Part shown: one piece after another, positions 7,605 through 16,439 of the stretch
Position numbering within the stretch: position 1 is the first letter of the stretch
How the letters are laid out: each line of letters begins with the position of its first letter
From: Puniceicoccaceae bacterium K14
Lineage (GTDB): Bacteria > Verrucomicrobiota > Verrucomicrobiia > Opitutales > Opitutaceae
Direction: 5' to 3'
Assembly: GCA_022538095.1 (NCBI GenBank)
Contig: JAKYXN010000015.1
Location: forward strand, 28,108 to 92,107
Length of the DNA stretch: 64,000 nt
The notes under the pieces: model-generated
The model's input: only the letters and a program-made list of their open reading frames with translations
Databases searched by the model: none
Told to the model about the DNA's origin: nothing
Translations under genes and position numbers: made by a program

Positions 7605-9959
7605 CTATACCAACTCGGTGCAAATTAATTTTCTCAGTCCTTTGGCACTTGTGACCATTCGCTCGAGGGATTGGTTGACTTCTTTCCATCCGCGAGTTTT
7701 GAGTCCACAGTCTGGATTGACCCAAAGGTTTTCAGCGGGGAGCACTTGAAGCGCCTTCCGCATTAGGCGATCCATTTCTTCTACCTCTGGAATGCGAGGA
7801 GAGTGGATATCGTAGACTCCTGGACCAATTTCGGCAGTGTATTTGAAATTCACAAATGCTTCTAAAAGTTCCATATTCGATCGCGAGGTTTCGATTGTGA
7901 TGACATCAGCATCCAAAGCGGCAATAGATTGAATAATGTCATTGAATTCCGAATAGCACATGTGGGTGTGAATTTGGGTCTCGTCACGTACGCCGCATGC
8001 AGATAGGCGAAAAGCCTCCACAGCCCAGTCAAGGTAGGTTTGCCAGTCGCTACGCCGTAGGGGGAGTCCTTCACGAATCGCAGGCTCATCGATCTGTATT
8101 ATGCCAATCCCTGCAGCTTCTAAGTCGTGCACTTCGTTGCGAATCGCTAGAGCTATTTGTTTGGCGGTATCTTTTCGTGGTTGATCGTCGCGCACGAAAC
8201 TCCATTGCAGTATCGTGACTGGGCCGGTGAGCATCCCCTTCATCGGGCGATTGGTTAGGCTTTGGGCGAAGATTGACCATTCAACTGTCATTGGTTTGGG
8301 CCGACTGACGTCTCCGAAAATTACGGGCGGTTTCACGCAGCGGCTACCATAACTTTGTACCCAACCATTTTCGGTGAAGGTAAATCCAGAAAGCTGCTCG
8401 CCAAAATACTCAACCATGTCATTACGCTCAAACTCTCCATGGACAAGGACATCTATATCGATTTTCTCCTGAAATTCGATACATTCGCGTGTCTTCTCTT
8501 TCAAGAATGTTTGATAGGTGGCGTTATCGATTAGGCCGTTTTTCCATTTGGAACGGGCTGCCCGAATTTCTTTCGTTTGTGGAAAGCTACCTATTGTCGT
8601 GGTTGGAAAAGGAGGGAGTTTTAGTTTGTTCCTCTGGGCTTCCTGACGTTTCGAGAATGGATTTTTTCGCTTAGAGTCCGATTTTGTAACAGACTTTGCT
8701 TTCATCTTAGCCACTTTGTTGTGTATTCGTGTACTCTTACGTCTGCTATCGAGCGCTTTCTGGTTTTCAATAAAGGCGGCGTTTTGCGGGTTCCTGTCTA
8801 AGGCTAAACTTGCCAATTGTGACAGTTCTATGAGCTTTTGATCAGCGAATGCGAGCCAGCCTTTTAGTTCTGAGTCTATCTTTGTCTCTGTGTCTAGGCT
8901 AACAGGGCTATGCAGGAGAGAGCAAGAAGGTGAGAGAGCCAGTGTTGTTTTACCACGTATCGCGATTGCTTTTTGGATAGTTTCGAGAGAATCTTTGTAG
9001 TTATTTTTCCATATGTTGCGTCCATCAATTATGCCCAAGGAAAGTAGACGTTCGGGAGGCAATTCCTTTGCTACCACTTCTATTTCTTCTTCTCCTCGTA
9101 CTCCGTCTATATGCAGGCCGTCGCAATCTAGCTGGCACGCAAGTGGGAGATTCTCGTGTAAAGGGCCGAAATAGGTATTCAACAATAACTTGGAACTAGA
9201 GGAAATTACTTTAAGGCGTGAGAAACTACTGCGTAAAAGAGATCGTTGCTTGTCGTTTAAGTCGAGAGACAAAATTGGCTCATCAATTTGTATCCATTTA
9301 GCCCCAGCTTTAGAGAGTTTTTCGATTAGCTTTTCATAAATAGGTAGAAGACGGTCAAATAACTGAAAGCGGTCGAAGCTCGAATTTTCTTTATCTTGTA
9401 CTTTACCGAGAGTGAGGTAGCTGACTGGTCCAATGATCACGGGAACAGTGAGTATACCCAGTTCTTTTGCTTCGATGAATTCGTCTACTACTTTGTTGCT
9501 TGCATAGCTAAATTGAGTGTTTGCTTGGAACTCTGGGGTTATATAGTGGTAGTTGGTGTCAAACCACTTTGTCATTTCGGATGCAAAGCTTTGGTGTTTA
9601 CATCCTTTATCACAGGATTTTTCTAGGCTCTTTTCATTTTCTTTGCCACGAGCAATCAGGAAATAGGTATCCAAGTCTACATTGCTTTTGTCCCATATAA
9701 AGCGAGGGGGGAGGTTCCCAAGGACACAAGACATATCTAGAGTTTGATCATAAAAGCTAAAATCATTTGATGGGATTAAATCGATACCCGCCGCTTGTTG
9801 TTTGAGCCAGTTTTTCTTCCTTAATCCTTGCCCAACTTGTTCTAGCTCTTTTAAGGAAATTTTCTTTTTCCAATACGCTTCGGTGGCTTTTTTGAGTTCG
9901 CGATTTGCCCCGATACGAGGGTAGCCTAAGTTGTGTGTAACAATATTTGTGTTATCCAT
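7605..9959 (-). CDS. metE: Cobalamin-independent methionine synthase MetE
   Basis: 784 residues. It transfers the methyl group from 5-methyltetrahydropteroyl-triglutamate to homocysteine, the last step of methionine synthesis, in the cytoplasm. The N-terminal domain opens with the conserved HNLGYPRIGANRELK. The catalytic C-terminal domain starts at PFPTTTIGSFPQT and has the zinc ligands in THMCYSEF (His and Cys) and NPDCGLKTR (Cys). A Lys/Arg-rich linker near residues 400-435 joins the halves, making the protein slightly longer than the usual ~755 residues. The ATG at 9959 is preferred because it begins MDNTNIVTHNLGYPRIG; a start at 9977 adds six residues. The divergent MetR-type gene and the palindrome between them suggest homocysteine-responsive control. 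Confidence 0.97.
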   Translation of the reverse strand: MDNTNIVTHNLGYPRIGANRELKKATEAYWKKKISLKELEQVGQGLRKKNWLKQQAAGIDLIPSNDFSFYDQTLDMSCVLGNLPPRFIWDKSNVDLDTYFLIARGKENEKSLEKSCDKGCKHQSFASEMTKWFDTNYHYITPEFQANTQFSYASNKVVDEFIEAKELGILTVPVIIGPVSYLTLGKVQDKENSSFDRFQLFDRLLPIYEKLIEKLSKAGAKWIQIDEPILSLDLNDKQRSLLRSSFSRLKVISSSSKLLLNTYFGPLHENLPLACQLDCDGLHIDGVRGEEEIEVVAKELPPERLLSLGIIDGRNIWKNNYKDSLETIQKAIAIRGKTTLALSPSCSLLHSPVSLDTETKIDSELKGWLAFADQKLIELSQLASLALDRNPQNAAFIENQKALDSRRKSTRIHNKVAKMKAKSVTKSDSKRKNPFSKRQEAQRNKLKLPPFPTTTIGSFPQTKEIRAARSKWKNGLIDNATYQTFLKEKTRECIEFQEKIDIDVLVHGEFERNDMVEYFGEQLSGFTFTENGWVQSYGSRCVKPPVIFGDVSRPKPMTVEWSIFAQSLTNRPMKGMLTGPVTILQWSFVRDDQPRKDTAKQIALAIRNEVHDLEAAGIGIIQIDEPAIREGLPLRRSDWQTYLDWAVEAFRLSACGVRDETQIHTHMCYSEFNDIIQSIAALDADVITIETSRSNMELLEAFVNFKYTAEIGPGVYDIHSPRIPEVEEMDRLMRKALQVLPAENLWVNPDCGLKTRGWKEVNQSLERMVTSAKGLRKLICTELV

Positions 9960-10013
9960 TGCTTGATTGTACATCATTATTATGTATTCTCAAAATCGAT
10001 TGTTTTTATCATG

Positions 10014-10034
10014 ATCATGCGCAGAATGCATGAT
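10014..10034. promoter_or_regulatory. Palindromic LysR-type operator between metE and metR-like gene
   Basis: ATCATGC and GCATGAT form a perfect 7-bp inverted repeat with a 7-bp spacer. It contains a T-N11-A core as expected for a LysR-family binding site and lies midway between the divergent starts at 9959 and 10070. The E. coli MetR consensus TGAA-N5-TTCA is not present, so the assignment rests on symmetry and position. Confidence 0.55.
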
Positions 10035-10069
10035 TGAAAATAGACATTAAGTTCTCGTTTTAAAACCAA

Positions 10070-10984
10070 ATGCTTGAAATTCGCCACTTTCGCCTTCTTA
10101 TTCAGCTTGCCGATGCCGGTAACCTTGCTCGAGCAGGCAGAGAATTACACCTTTCCCAACCTGCTGTTTCTCGGCAGATGGCGGATATAGAAGAATATGC
10201 AGGGGGGGCTATTTTCGAACGTAAGAGCAAGCCTATCCGGTTTACACCGCTAGGGTTTCGTCTTATGGAAACGGCATACAATGTGATAAGCGAATTAAGG
10301 CGCAGTGAGCGAGACCTTGCTCGTCTCCGAGAGGGAAATGCGGGGCAGCTGCGAATTGCTATCGAATGTCACTCTTGTTTTGATTGGTTGATGCCGAGCA
10401 TGGATGCTTTTCGTGTAGATTGGCCTGAAGTAGAGATGGACCTTGTAGGGGGCTTTCATGAAGATCCGGTTGATCTTATTGATCTTGATAAAGCAGATTT
10501 AGTAATTGTCTCTCACGCGAAGCCTAGGAAGGGAATTATTTATCATCCACTTTTTAGATACGAAACGCAGGCATTGCTTCCACATGGACACGTACTTCTA
10601 AGCAAGAATTATTTGACAGCTCAAAATTTCAAAGATGAGACACTGATAACCTATCCTATTGATTGCGAGCGATTAGACATTTTGCGTGAAATACTGGGGC
10701 CGGCTGGTATTGTTCCTAAACGACGAACGGCAGAGTTGACTGCAGCTATTATGCAATTGGTTGCGAGCGGGCGAGGGATTGCTGCTATGGCAACGTGGGC
10801 GGTACAACCGTATCTGGATAAAGGGTACGTTGCCCATCGACCGATTCGTCGGACGGGGCTTTTTTCAAATCTCTACATGGCCACTGATAAATCACGTGGC
10901 CAGCTAGCGTATTTAGAGTCGTTTCTAGAGCTCAACCGTAAGACGTGCTTTAATACGCTCAAGGGAATAGAGAGAGTAAAGTAA
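10070..10984 (+). CDS. metR: LysR-family regulator, probable MetR
   Basis: 304 residues, the usual length for LysR regulators. An N-terminal winged helix-turn-helix (residues ~1-60: MLEIRHFRLLIQLADAGNLA, then LSQPAVSRQMADIE) precedes a periplasmic-binding-like effector domain (from ~90: QLRIAIECHSCFDWLMPSMD, later GRGIAAMATWAV). The IECHSCFDWL segment is characteristic of MetR, whose co-inducer is homocysteine. Divergent placement next to metE supports this. It probably activates metE and controls itself. Confidence 0.88.
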   Translation: MLEIRHFRLLIQLADAGNLARAGRELHLSQPAVSRQMADIEEYAGGAIFERKSKPIRFTPLGFRLMETAYNVISELRRSERDLARLREGNAGQLRIAIECHSCFDWLMPSMDAFRVDWPEVEMDLVGGFHEDPVDLIDLDKADLVIVSHAKPRKGIIYHPLFRYETQALLPHGHVLLSKNYLTAQNFKDETLITYPIDCERLDILREILGPAGIVPKRRTAELTAAIMQLVASGRGIAAMATWAVQPYLDKGYVAHRPIRRTGLFSNLYMATDKSRGQLAYLESFLELNRKTCFNTLKGIERVK

Positions 10985-10989
10985 CTCAA

Positions 10990-12087
10990 TTAGACCTTGA
11001 GGGCGGAAGGAGTTTTGCGTCGGCGTCTTTTCCACCATATAAGTGTGCCGGATATGCTCAAGGCTGCGGGGGAAAGGCCGGCAATGCACCAGAGGACCTT
11101 AGTCAACAGTCCGCCAAAATTTCCAAAATGCAAGGGCTCGAATGCATCTACAATTTGTGCCCAAAGTCCCGCGTTTCTCAGGTCTAAGGAGTAGGTGACC
11201 TCACCGCTATCTGCAGGAACCCAAATATGGCTGCCGTATAGGCTGCGAAAAACTCCCGCTCCTTCGTGTTGACCATAGAGGTAAAAAATCGGCTCTTCTT
11301 TGGTTGGGAAGTAGATGTAATTCAATGAGTAGCCAGGTATCGTTTCCTCAGCGATAGAGTGAAGCTTTCCAATTTGTTCGCGATAGGGTGAATATTCAAA
11401 CTCTATGGCGTGGTGTTCTTCCTCGCCGGCGTGCTCGATCAACTCGTGGGCGAGATGGGCTATATTCCAATAGGCTCCGGTCAAGCCGAGTAGGAAATTA
11501 ACAGGAACGGTTCCGATTCCGATAGCTTTGTGAAGGTCGGAACAAAAGATGCGGGCGCTTTTCCCCCATCGAAGGCGAAATAGATTTTTGAAGAAGGGGC
11601 GATGCAAGTAGATTCCCGTAAAACTGAGGAATAGAAATCCTAGAGCGAAGATTCCCACAATGCCCATGCCTATATGGTCTGCAAAAAAGGTGTAGTGAAG
11701 ATCTATGAACCAGCCGTATAGAGTTTCGTTTGTTGGGACTGGCTGTTCGGATACGTTCCCATTGTACGGGTCGACGTAAAGTAGATGCCATTCGTCGTCA
11801 CCGCGTTTCATGACATAAGCGCTGTCCCGGTTGGAAGGGTCGTGGTTGAAAAGCCATCCTCGTATCCAAAAATCGGGAAATCTATTTTCTACAATTTCGG
11901 TGAGTTGAGATAGTGGCAGGCGATCTTCTTTTGATGAATAGTTATCATTTAAAGTGCTCTGTGGATATAACGTATTGGTGATTTCTTGATGAAATACGAG
12001 AATACTGCCGGTTAGGCCTATTACAAGGAGGGCTAGTCCACAGATAAGACCGGTCCAAGAGTGAAGTTTCCAGAGTTGTTTGTGCAT
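10990..12087 (-). CDS. PepSY-associated transmembrane protein, iron-uptake linked
   Basis: 365 residues with the PepSY_TM arrangement. A first membrane helix follows MHKQLWKLHSWTGLICGLAL. The periplasmic PepSY region around residues 45-115 contains LLYVDPYNGNV. Further helices start near residue 140 (DHIGMGIVGIFALGFLFLSF) and 190, and there is a final helix before a basic tail (WWKRRRRK). Proteins of this family usually sit beside TonB siderophore receptors and are thought to act in inner-membrane reduction or release of iron from siderophores; the exact reaction is not settled. It lies downstream of the receptor at 12163-14274 with a hairpin between them, so it may be partly attenuated. Confidence 0.85.
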   Translation of the reverse strand: MHKQLWKLHSWTGLICGLALLVIGLTGSILVFHQEITNTLYPQSTLNDNYSSKEDRLPLSQLTEIVENRFPDFWIRGWLFNHDPSNRDSAYVMKRGDDEWHLLYVDPYNGNVSEQPVPTNETLYGWFIDLHYTFFADHIGMGIVGIFALGFLFLSFTGIYLHRPFFKNLFRLRWGKSARIFCSDLHKAIGIGTVPVNFLLGLTGAYWNIAHLAHELIEHAGEEEHHAIEFEYSPYREQIGKLHSIAEETIPGYSLNYIYFPTKEEPIFYLYGQHEGAGVFRSLYGSHIWVPADSGEVTYSLDLRNAGLWAQIVDAFEPLHFGNFGGLLTKVLWCIAGLSPAALSISGTLIWWKRRRRKTPSALKV

Positions 12088-12105
12088 GGGAATTATTCGG
12101 AAAAG

Positions 12106-12139
12106 GAAAAATCCCCCAGTATCGAAACACTGGGGGATT
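12106..12139 (-). terminator. Strong hairpin terminator after the siderophore receptor
   Basis: Perfect 11-bp inverted repeat, AATCCCCCAGT / ACTGGGGGATT, with an 8-nt loop and a U-run on the minus strand. It stands between the receptor and the PepSY gene and could set a lower expression level for the latter. Confidence 0.85.
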
Positions 12140-12162
12140 GATTGGATTTCTGAGTGATTTAA

Positions 12163-14274
12163 TTAGAATTTGTATTTTAGCGAGAAGACCACGTTTCTGG
12201 GTTCGCCGTAATTAGCGTAGTCTAAATTTGCTAAGTAGATCTCATCGAAAGCGTTCTTCGCGCTGAGAGTCGCTGTGAAGTGCTCATTGATACGATAATT
12301 GACGTGGAAATTAGCAAGTAGGAAACTACCTTGCGTAACGGGATTCCAAGATGACCCTGTGAGCTCACTTTGCCATGTTAGACCAGCTCCAAAGGCAAAA
12401 TCATTCCACTCATAATGAGTCGAGAGCTGCACAAGGTGATCGGGGAGGTTTGTGTAGATAGCATCGTTGTCGTGGCGAGACGTATCGTTAAACGTGTATC
12501 CAAAAATAATAGATAAGTCTTCATTTATTTCACCTGTTAGTTGAAGTTCAATTCCTTCGCTTTTGGTACCATCAACGCCTATGAAGGGCTGGAATTCTCC
12601 AATGGGTAGCCCATCCGCTATAGCTAAATTGTCTTGCTTCGTTTCGAAAATTGCTGCAGTGAGCGTGGTTCGACCTTCAGCGAAACTCGCCTTAACACCG
12701 AATTCAAAGTTCGATCCATCAACGGGGTCTAGGATGCTCCCTCCTATCGTGGTGGCGCTTTGTGGCTGAAAGATGGAGGTGTAACTGCCGTAAAGAGTAG
12801 TGTTTTCGTTTATGTCAAAGGTGAAGCCAACGTAAGGCGTGATTTCACTATCTACTTCATAATCTGCAGCTGTTCCGTATCTCAATTGCTCAGTTTCCCA
12901 GTTTGATAGGCGCGCGCCCAGTATTGTTGAAAAGGAGTCTGAAAGTTTTATCCGAGTTGATGTGTAAAGCCCAGTATGAGTAGTGGAAATAAAATCGTTT
13001 GTGCCAGCGGGAATTGGGTCAAATTCCGGAGCGTTTCCATCCCATTCGTAGATGTTGGGAATTATGTGAGTCCAGAAATTTGCATCATTAGGGGATACTA
13101 GGTCGTAATCGGAATGACTAAAGCCAACAACTAGGTCGTGATCACGATCGAAAAGAGAGTACTTGCCATTGAGGTAAATATCAATGCTTTGACGTTCGTC
13201 ATCGGTATCCCAGTACGAGCCGATGATGCCCAGGCCACTTCCATCTGATTTGTTGAGCCCGGGCGCTCCAGTGCCACCCCAGGTGTCTGCATAGACACTT
13301 TTGCTTACTTCGTCGCCATCGGTGAGATTGAAAGCCGCTTTTAACTGCCAATTTTCACCAAATGCTTGCTCCAAATTAACGAACGCTGTTCTGCTTTCTC
13401 GCTGCCAGCTAGCCCAATTTGTGGCGAAGTTTGTAGTGTGCGGTAGGTCAGCCGGGGATCCGTCTTCGGCGAAAAGAGGAATGCTGCCCCATACGGATGC
13501 GGTTGGATTGTTGTCTTGGAGTTGGTATCCAAAAGTAATCGTCGTGTTCTCCGTTAAATCGCCTGCGAATGAAGCGAGGAAAGCAAACTGTTCGTTGTGG
13601 TAGCGATCATGGAAACCATCCCGATCTGTATAGGCTGCGACTATGCGACTTCTGAATTTACCATCTTTAGTAAGAGGCACATTGAGATCGGTTTCAGTTC
13701 GATAGTGGTTCCATGAACCTACGGATTGGCGAATAGAAGCATCAAAGTAGGTCTTGGGTTGCTTTCGATGGAAATTGATAGTGCCGGATGGTTTGCCTGC
13801 TCCACTCAATAGGCCATTCGCGCCGCGGACAATTTCTACGCTTTCATACAGAGCAGCATCGTAATCTTGGTTGGTCTCTTGGCTGTAGGTCGGAATTCCA
13901 TCGACCTGTATGTCGGTTATTTGGAACCCACGGGAGAAGAATAGTGGGCGCTGTGTATCGTAGAGAGAGACGTTAACGCCTGTGACGTTGCGCATTATAT
14001 CGCTCAAGTTGAACATATTCTCCGCTTCAAAGCGTGACGAATCGATTGTGCTGACGGATTGTGGCGTTTCACGTAGAGATAATGGGAGACGAGTCGCTGC
14101 TCCAATTGTATCGTATTGTTCACCGAATACGGTGAATTCCTCGAGGTCCACGGTTTGATTGGTTTCACCACTTAAGGGCGAAGTGTCGTTTATCGATTCT
14201 TGCCCTATGGATAGGGAGGATAGAGCAAGCGCTGAAACTGTAAATCCAGCGATCGATTTGCTTAAGCTATTCAT
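12163..14274 (-). CDS. TonB-dependent siderophore receptor
   Basis: 703 residues from the ATG at 14274; the frame is open up to 14340, but the predicted -10 hexamer at 14346-14351 and the signal peptide (MNSLSKSIAGFTVSALALSS) favour 14274. Residues ~65-170 form the plug (LRETPQSVSTIDSSRFEAEN, VEIVRGANGLLSGAGKPSGT). The rest is the outer-membrane beta-barrel ending in YGEPRNVVFSLKYKF with a terminal Phe. The RETPQS-type plug puts it in the siderophore (FhuE/FpvA-like) subfamily; the ligand is unknown. It is preceded by tandem-box promoter 2. Confidence 0.9.
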   Translation of the reverse strand: MNSLSKSIAGFTVSALALSSLSIGQESINDTSPLSGETNQTVDLEEFTVFGEQYDTIGAATRLPLSLRETPQSVSTIDSSRFEAENMFNLSDIMRNVTGVNVSLYDTQRPLFFSRGFQITDIQVDGIPTYSQETNQDYDAALYESVEIVRGANGLLSGAGKPSGTINFHRKQPKTYFDASIRQSVGSWNHYRTETDLNVPLTKDGKFRSRIVAAYTDRDGFHDRYHNEQFAFLASFAGDLTENTTITFGYQLQDNNPTASVWGSIPLFAEDGSPADLPHTTNFATNWASWQRESRTAFVNLEQAFGENWQLKAAFNLTDGDEVSKSVYADTWGGTGAPGLNKSDGSGLGIIGSYWDTDDERQSIDIYLNGKYSLFDRDHDLVVGFSHSDYDLVSPNDANFWTHIIPNIYEWDGNAPEFDPIPAGTNDFISTTHTGLYTSTRIKLSDSFSTILGARLSNWETEQLRYGTAADYEVDSEITPYVGFTFDINENTTLYGSYTSIFQPQSATTIGGSILDPVDGSNFEFGVKASFAEGRTTLTAAIFETKQDNLAIADGLPIGEFQPFIGVDGTKSEGIELQLTGEINEDLSIIFGYTFNDTSRHDNDAIYTNLPDHLVQLSTHYEWNDFAFGAGLTWQSELTGSSWNPVTQGSFLLANFHVNYRINEHFTATLSAKNAFDEIYLANLDYANYGEPRNVVFSLKYKF

Positions 14275-14345
14275 AACGTAGTAGTTTGTAATTCGTTTTG
14301 TCTCTCGTTGGGCGCCTCGTTCTGATGTATAGGACGCCAAAGGTG

Positions 14346-14408
14346 AACATAGGAGATACGAATGCCAGATTCCACCCTGAGACGGATTTGCTGCGCTCCG
14401 AGAAGGAT
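14346..14408 (-). promoter_or_regulatory. Tandem-box promoter 2
   Basis: On the minus strand, ATCCTTCTCGG (14398-14408) and ATCCGTCTCAG (14377-14387) lie 21 bp apart. GGTGGA comes next, and TATGTT (14346-14351) starts 25 nt after the second copy. It drives the siderophore receptor with a leader of about 65 nt. Confidence 0.7.
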
Positions 14409-14460
14409 TATTTTACTGCCTGCTTGCCGCTAAGCGGCTTGGTGTCGCTCAGCTACATTG

Positions 14461-14931
14461 CTAAACGGGGCTTGTTTGTTTTACGACGGTTGGGAGTGAT
14501 TCGAGGACTTTGTCGATCCACTCATCATAGGTGTCTTCGAAGTCGAAGTCGGCTTCCACGCGTTCTAGAAATGGTTGAGCATGGCAGCGTAGTAATTCCT
14601 TATCTAGACAACGGGCAAATTCGTTAAAGTCGGGGTAGCTACTGTCGCCGAGTCCTAATATGGAATAATTGAGGGATTCCATATTATCGCTGCAGTTTTC
14701 TAATTTGGCGTAGAAGTCTTCTGCATCTTCTGGTGGCTCGCCGTCTCCCCAGGTGCTGACGATAAAGAGTGCGGTGGCGTTTTCTTTAATGCAACTTGGC
14801 GAGACATCGGAAAGGTCCAGGAGTTTGGGCGCGTATCCAGCAGCCTGAACGCGTTTTTCTGCGTTTTTAGCGAGATCCTCAGCGTTGCCTGTCATTGTAG
14901 CATAGTAGATGTGGATGATTTTTTCACTCAT
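14461..14931 (-). CDS. Flavodoxin-like FMN protein
   Basis: 156 residues with the FMN-binding landmarks of flavodoxins and sulfite-reductase flavodoxin domains. The phosphate loop is YATMTGNAEDLA (residues ~10-21). The two isoalloxazine loops are STWGDGEPPEDAEDFY (~59-74) and LGLGDSSYPDFNEFA (~92-106). It is a soluble cytoplasmic electron carrier. It follows the DUF6607-like gene by 48 nt in a block of iron-acquisition genes. Flavodoxins typically replace ferredoxin when iron is short, or could supply electrons for siderophore iron reduction by PepSY proteins; the second is inference. Confidence 0.88.
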   Translation of the reverse strand: MSEKIIHIYYATMTGNAEDLAKNAEKRVQAAGYAPKLLDLSDVSPSCIKENATALFIVSTWGDGEPPEDAEDFYAKLENCSDNMESLNYSILGLGDSSYPDFNEFARCLDKELLRCHAQPFLERVEADFDFEDTYDEWIDKVLESLPTVVKQTSPV

Positions 14932-14979
14932 GTGATTCGTTTGGTTGTTCTTTGATTAATGAATTGTGTAAACAATTGC

Positions 14980-16167
14980 CTAGTACGAGGAATTGTTCTC
15001 TTCGTTAGAGTTCGGGCTCGTTATCAAATATTTGTTTATCGTTTCTCGAGCGTGTTTGGCTAACGATTCGGTCGGTATTTCTTCCCCAGAATCGAGTTTG
15101 CCTGCGTATTCAAAATGTAGTTCATATTGTCTGCGTCCGTCTACTTTGCTCTCAAGTGAGAAGTGTTTGTGTTTGTTAAAGATATCTCGCCAGGCGGCTC
15201 TCACTTCGGACCAGTAAGGTTCTGTTTTTTTCCAGTAATCATCTGCTTTTTCAAGGCTTGGGTCGGTAATCAGTTCGTATCGATTTAGCCCAATTTCGTG
15301 ACCACGGAAACTTGTTTCGTTCTCTTCTCCATTGGCAGAGCGTTTCCAATTGTTTTGCATGTGGACCCATCCTGTAGGGGTAATTGTTATGCGGTGAGAT
15401 CCCACGAGAGAGCCGTAGTCATCACGTATGCTGTATTCGCGGCGAGGAAGAGGGCGAGCGTGCTCTTCGCTTTGCCAAAACGACCGATTGCCTTGGTGAT
15501 TCCAGTGTCCGACGACTTCGTAACGAGGTGAATCGTCTACTTGCCAAACGGTTTGAGTCCAGGATTTTACGATGGACGCGGGCGATCGTTTTTCATGCTT
15601 CCAGGACATGTTTCCTTGGAAAGTGTGCAAATCGGTGTCCTGATAAGTCCAGTCTTGTCGCCAATGCTTCATGACGAATGGACCTTGTGTGGATCCGTCG
15701 TCCTTTTGGAAATACATTACAAGGGTGTGTTGTAGGCTTATAAACTCTCCGCGATCTTCTAGCACACGTACTTGTTCGGTGCTCCATGAGTGGTAGGGCC
15801 GGGTGGGTTCGAATTCGGGGCTCAGGCCGAGCGTTTCAAGGAAATTGAAACTCGCTTTGTAACTCCCTGCCATAGAGAGGATGGCCGCCCGGTCTTTCTC
15901 GAAACTACTCGAAGCGTTGGCGATGGATTCGAGTGGTAAGCTGCGTGTAAGAGCGAGTTCTACTGGTGTGCCCTTGCTCGAGCCTCCTCGCGGCTTTGCA
16001 AGATTTTCTGGAAGATTGCCCCAACCAAATACGTATTGCTGAGTGGCTTGCTCTTTTGGGGCGCCTTTTGCGTCGGGTGCAGGTTGACTCGTCGATTCCG
16101 TAGTCTTGCATCCGCTAAGGATCGATAGAGCTACTATGGCTAGTAATTTTAGGAATATGGCCTTCAT
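14980..16167 (-). CDS. Secreted lipoprotein of the DUF6607 type
   Basis: 395 residues with a lipoprotein signal (MKAIFLKLLAIVALSILSGC). The body contains GSYKASFNFLETLGLSPEFE, then SWSTEQVRVLEDRGEFISLQH, MKHWRQDWTYQD, VWQVDDSPRYEVVGHW and LPRREYSIRDDYGSLVGSHR. I recognise these as the DUF6607 family, often found beside TonB receptors, from memory only. No catalytic motif is seen. The location behind fumC and DUF2249 and before flavodoxin suggests one operon and an iron-related periplasmic role. Confidence 0.65.
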   Translation of the reverse strand: MKAIFLKLLAIVALSILSGCKTTESTSQPAPDAKGAPKEQATQQYVFGWGNLPENLAKPRGGSSKGTPVELALTRSLPLESIANASSSFEKDRAAILSMAGSYKASFNFLETLGLSPEFEPTRPYHSWSTEQVRVLEDRGEFISLQHTLVMYFQKDDGSTQGPFVMKHWRQDWTYQDTDLHTFQGNMSWKHEKRSPASIVKSWTQTVWQVDDSPRYEVVGHWNHQGNRSFWQSEEHARPLPRREYSIRDDYGSLVGSHRITITPTGWVHMQNNWKRSANGEENETSFRGHEIGLNRYELITDPSLEKADDYWKKTEPYWSEVRAAWRDIFNKHKHFSLESKVDGRRQYELHFEYAGKLDSGEEIPTESLAKHARETINKYLITSPNSNEENNSSY

Positions 16168-16199
16168 GTGTCTTTTGTTATAAATGGGAATAAGGAAGT

Positions 16200-16424
16200 C
16201 TATCGGCCTAAGAATATTCTGTATCCTTCTGGTGGATAAACAAATGCTTGAATGTTTAGCCCTAAGTCGATGAATGTTTCGTAGAGCTCAATAGGGTCGT
16301 GATCGCATAAGGCCCAAAACGAATTGTGAATTTTTGTCTGCGAGGCACGCTCTGCTACTTTGGTTTTAGCAGTTTCAACGTCGAGACTTCTCAGGTCGAG
16401 TGCGTTAGCGATAGTGTGGTCCAT
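16200..16424 (-). CDS. Small DUF2249-like (TusA-fold) protein
   Basis: 74 residues, soluble. An N-terminal LDLRSLDVETAK, a central NSFWALCDHDPIELYETF and a C-terminal GYRIFLGR match the layout of DUF2249 proteins, which have a TusA-like alpha/beta fold. It starts 15 nt after the fumarase stop, so it is co-transcribed. Its function is unknown; such proteins occur with metal and nitrogen-oxide redox genes. Confidence 0.6.
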   Translation of the reverse strand: MDHTIANALDLRSLDVETAKTKVAERASQTKIHNSFWALCDHDPIELYETFIDLGLNIQAFVYPPEGYRIFLGR

Positions 16425-16439
16425 GGTGTTGTATGTGAA

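Noticed and set aside
14298..14627. Plus-strand frame across the flavodoxin/receptor junction
   Set aside because: Antisense shadow of flavodoxin and the promoter region; no homology features.
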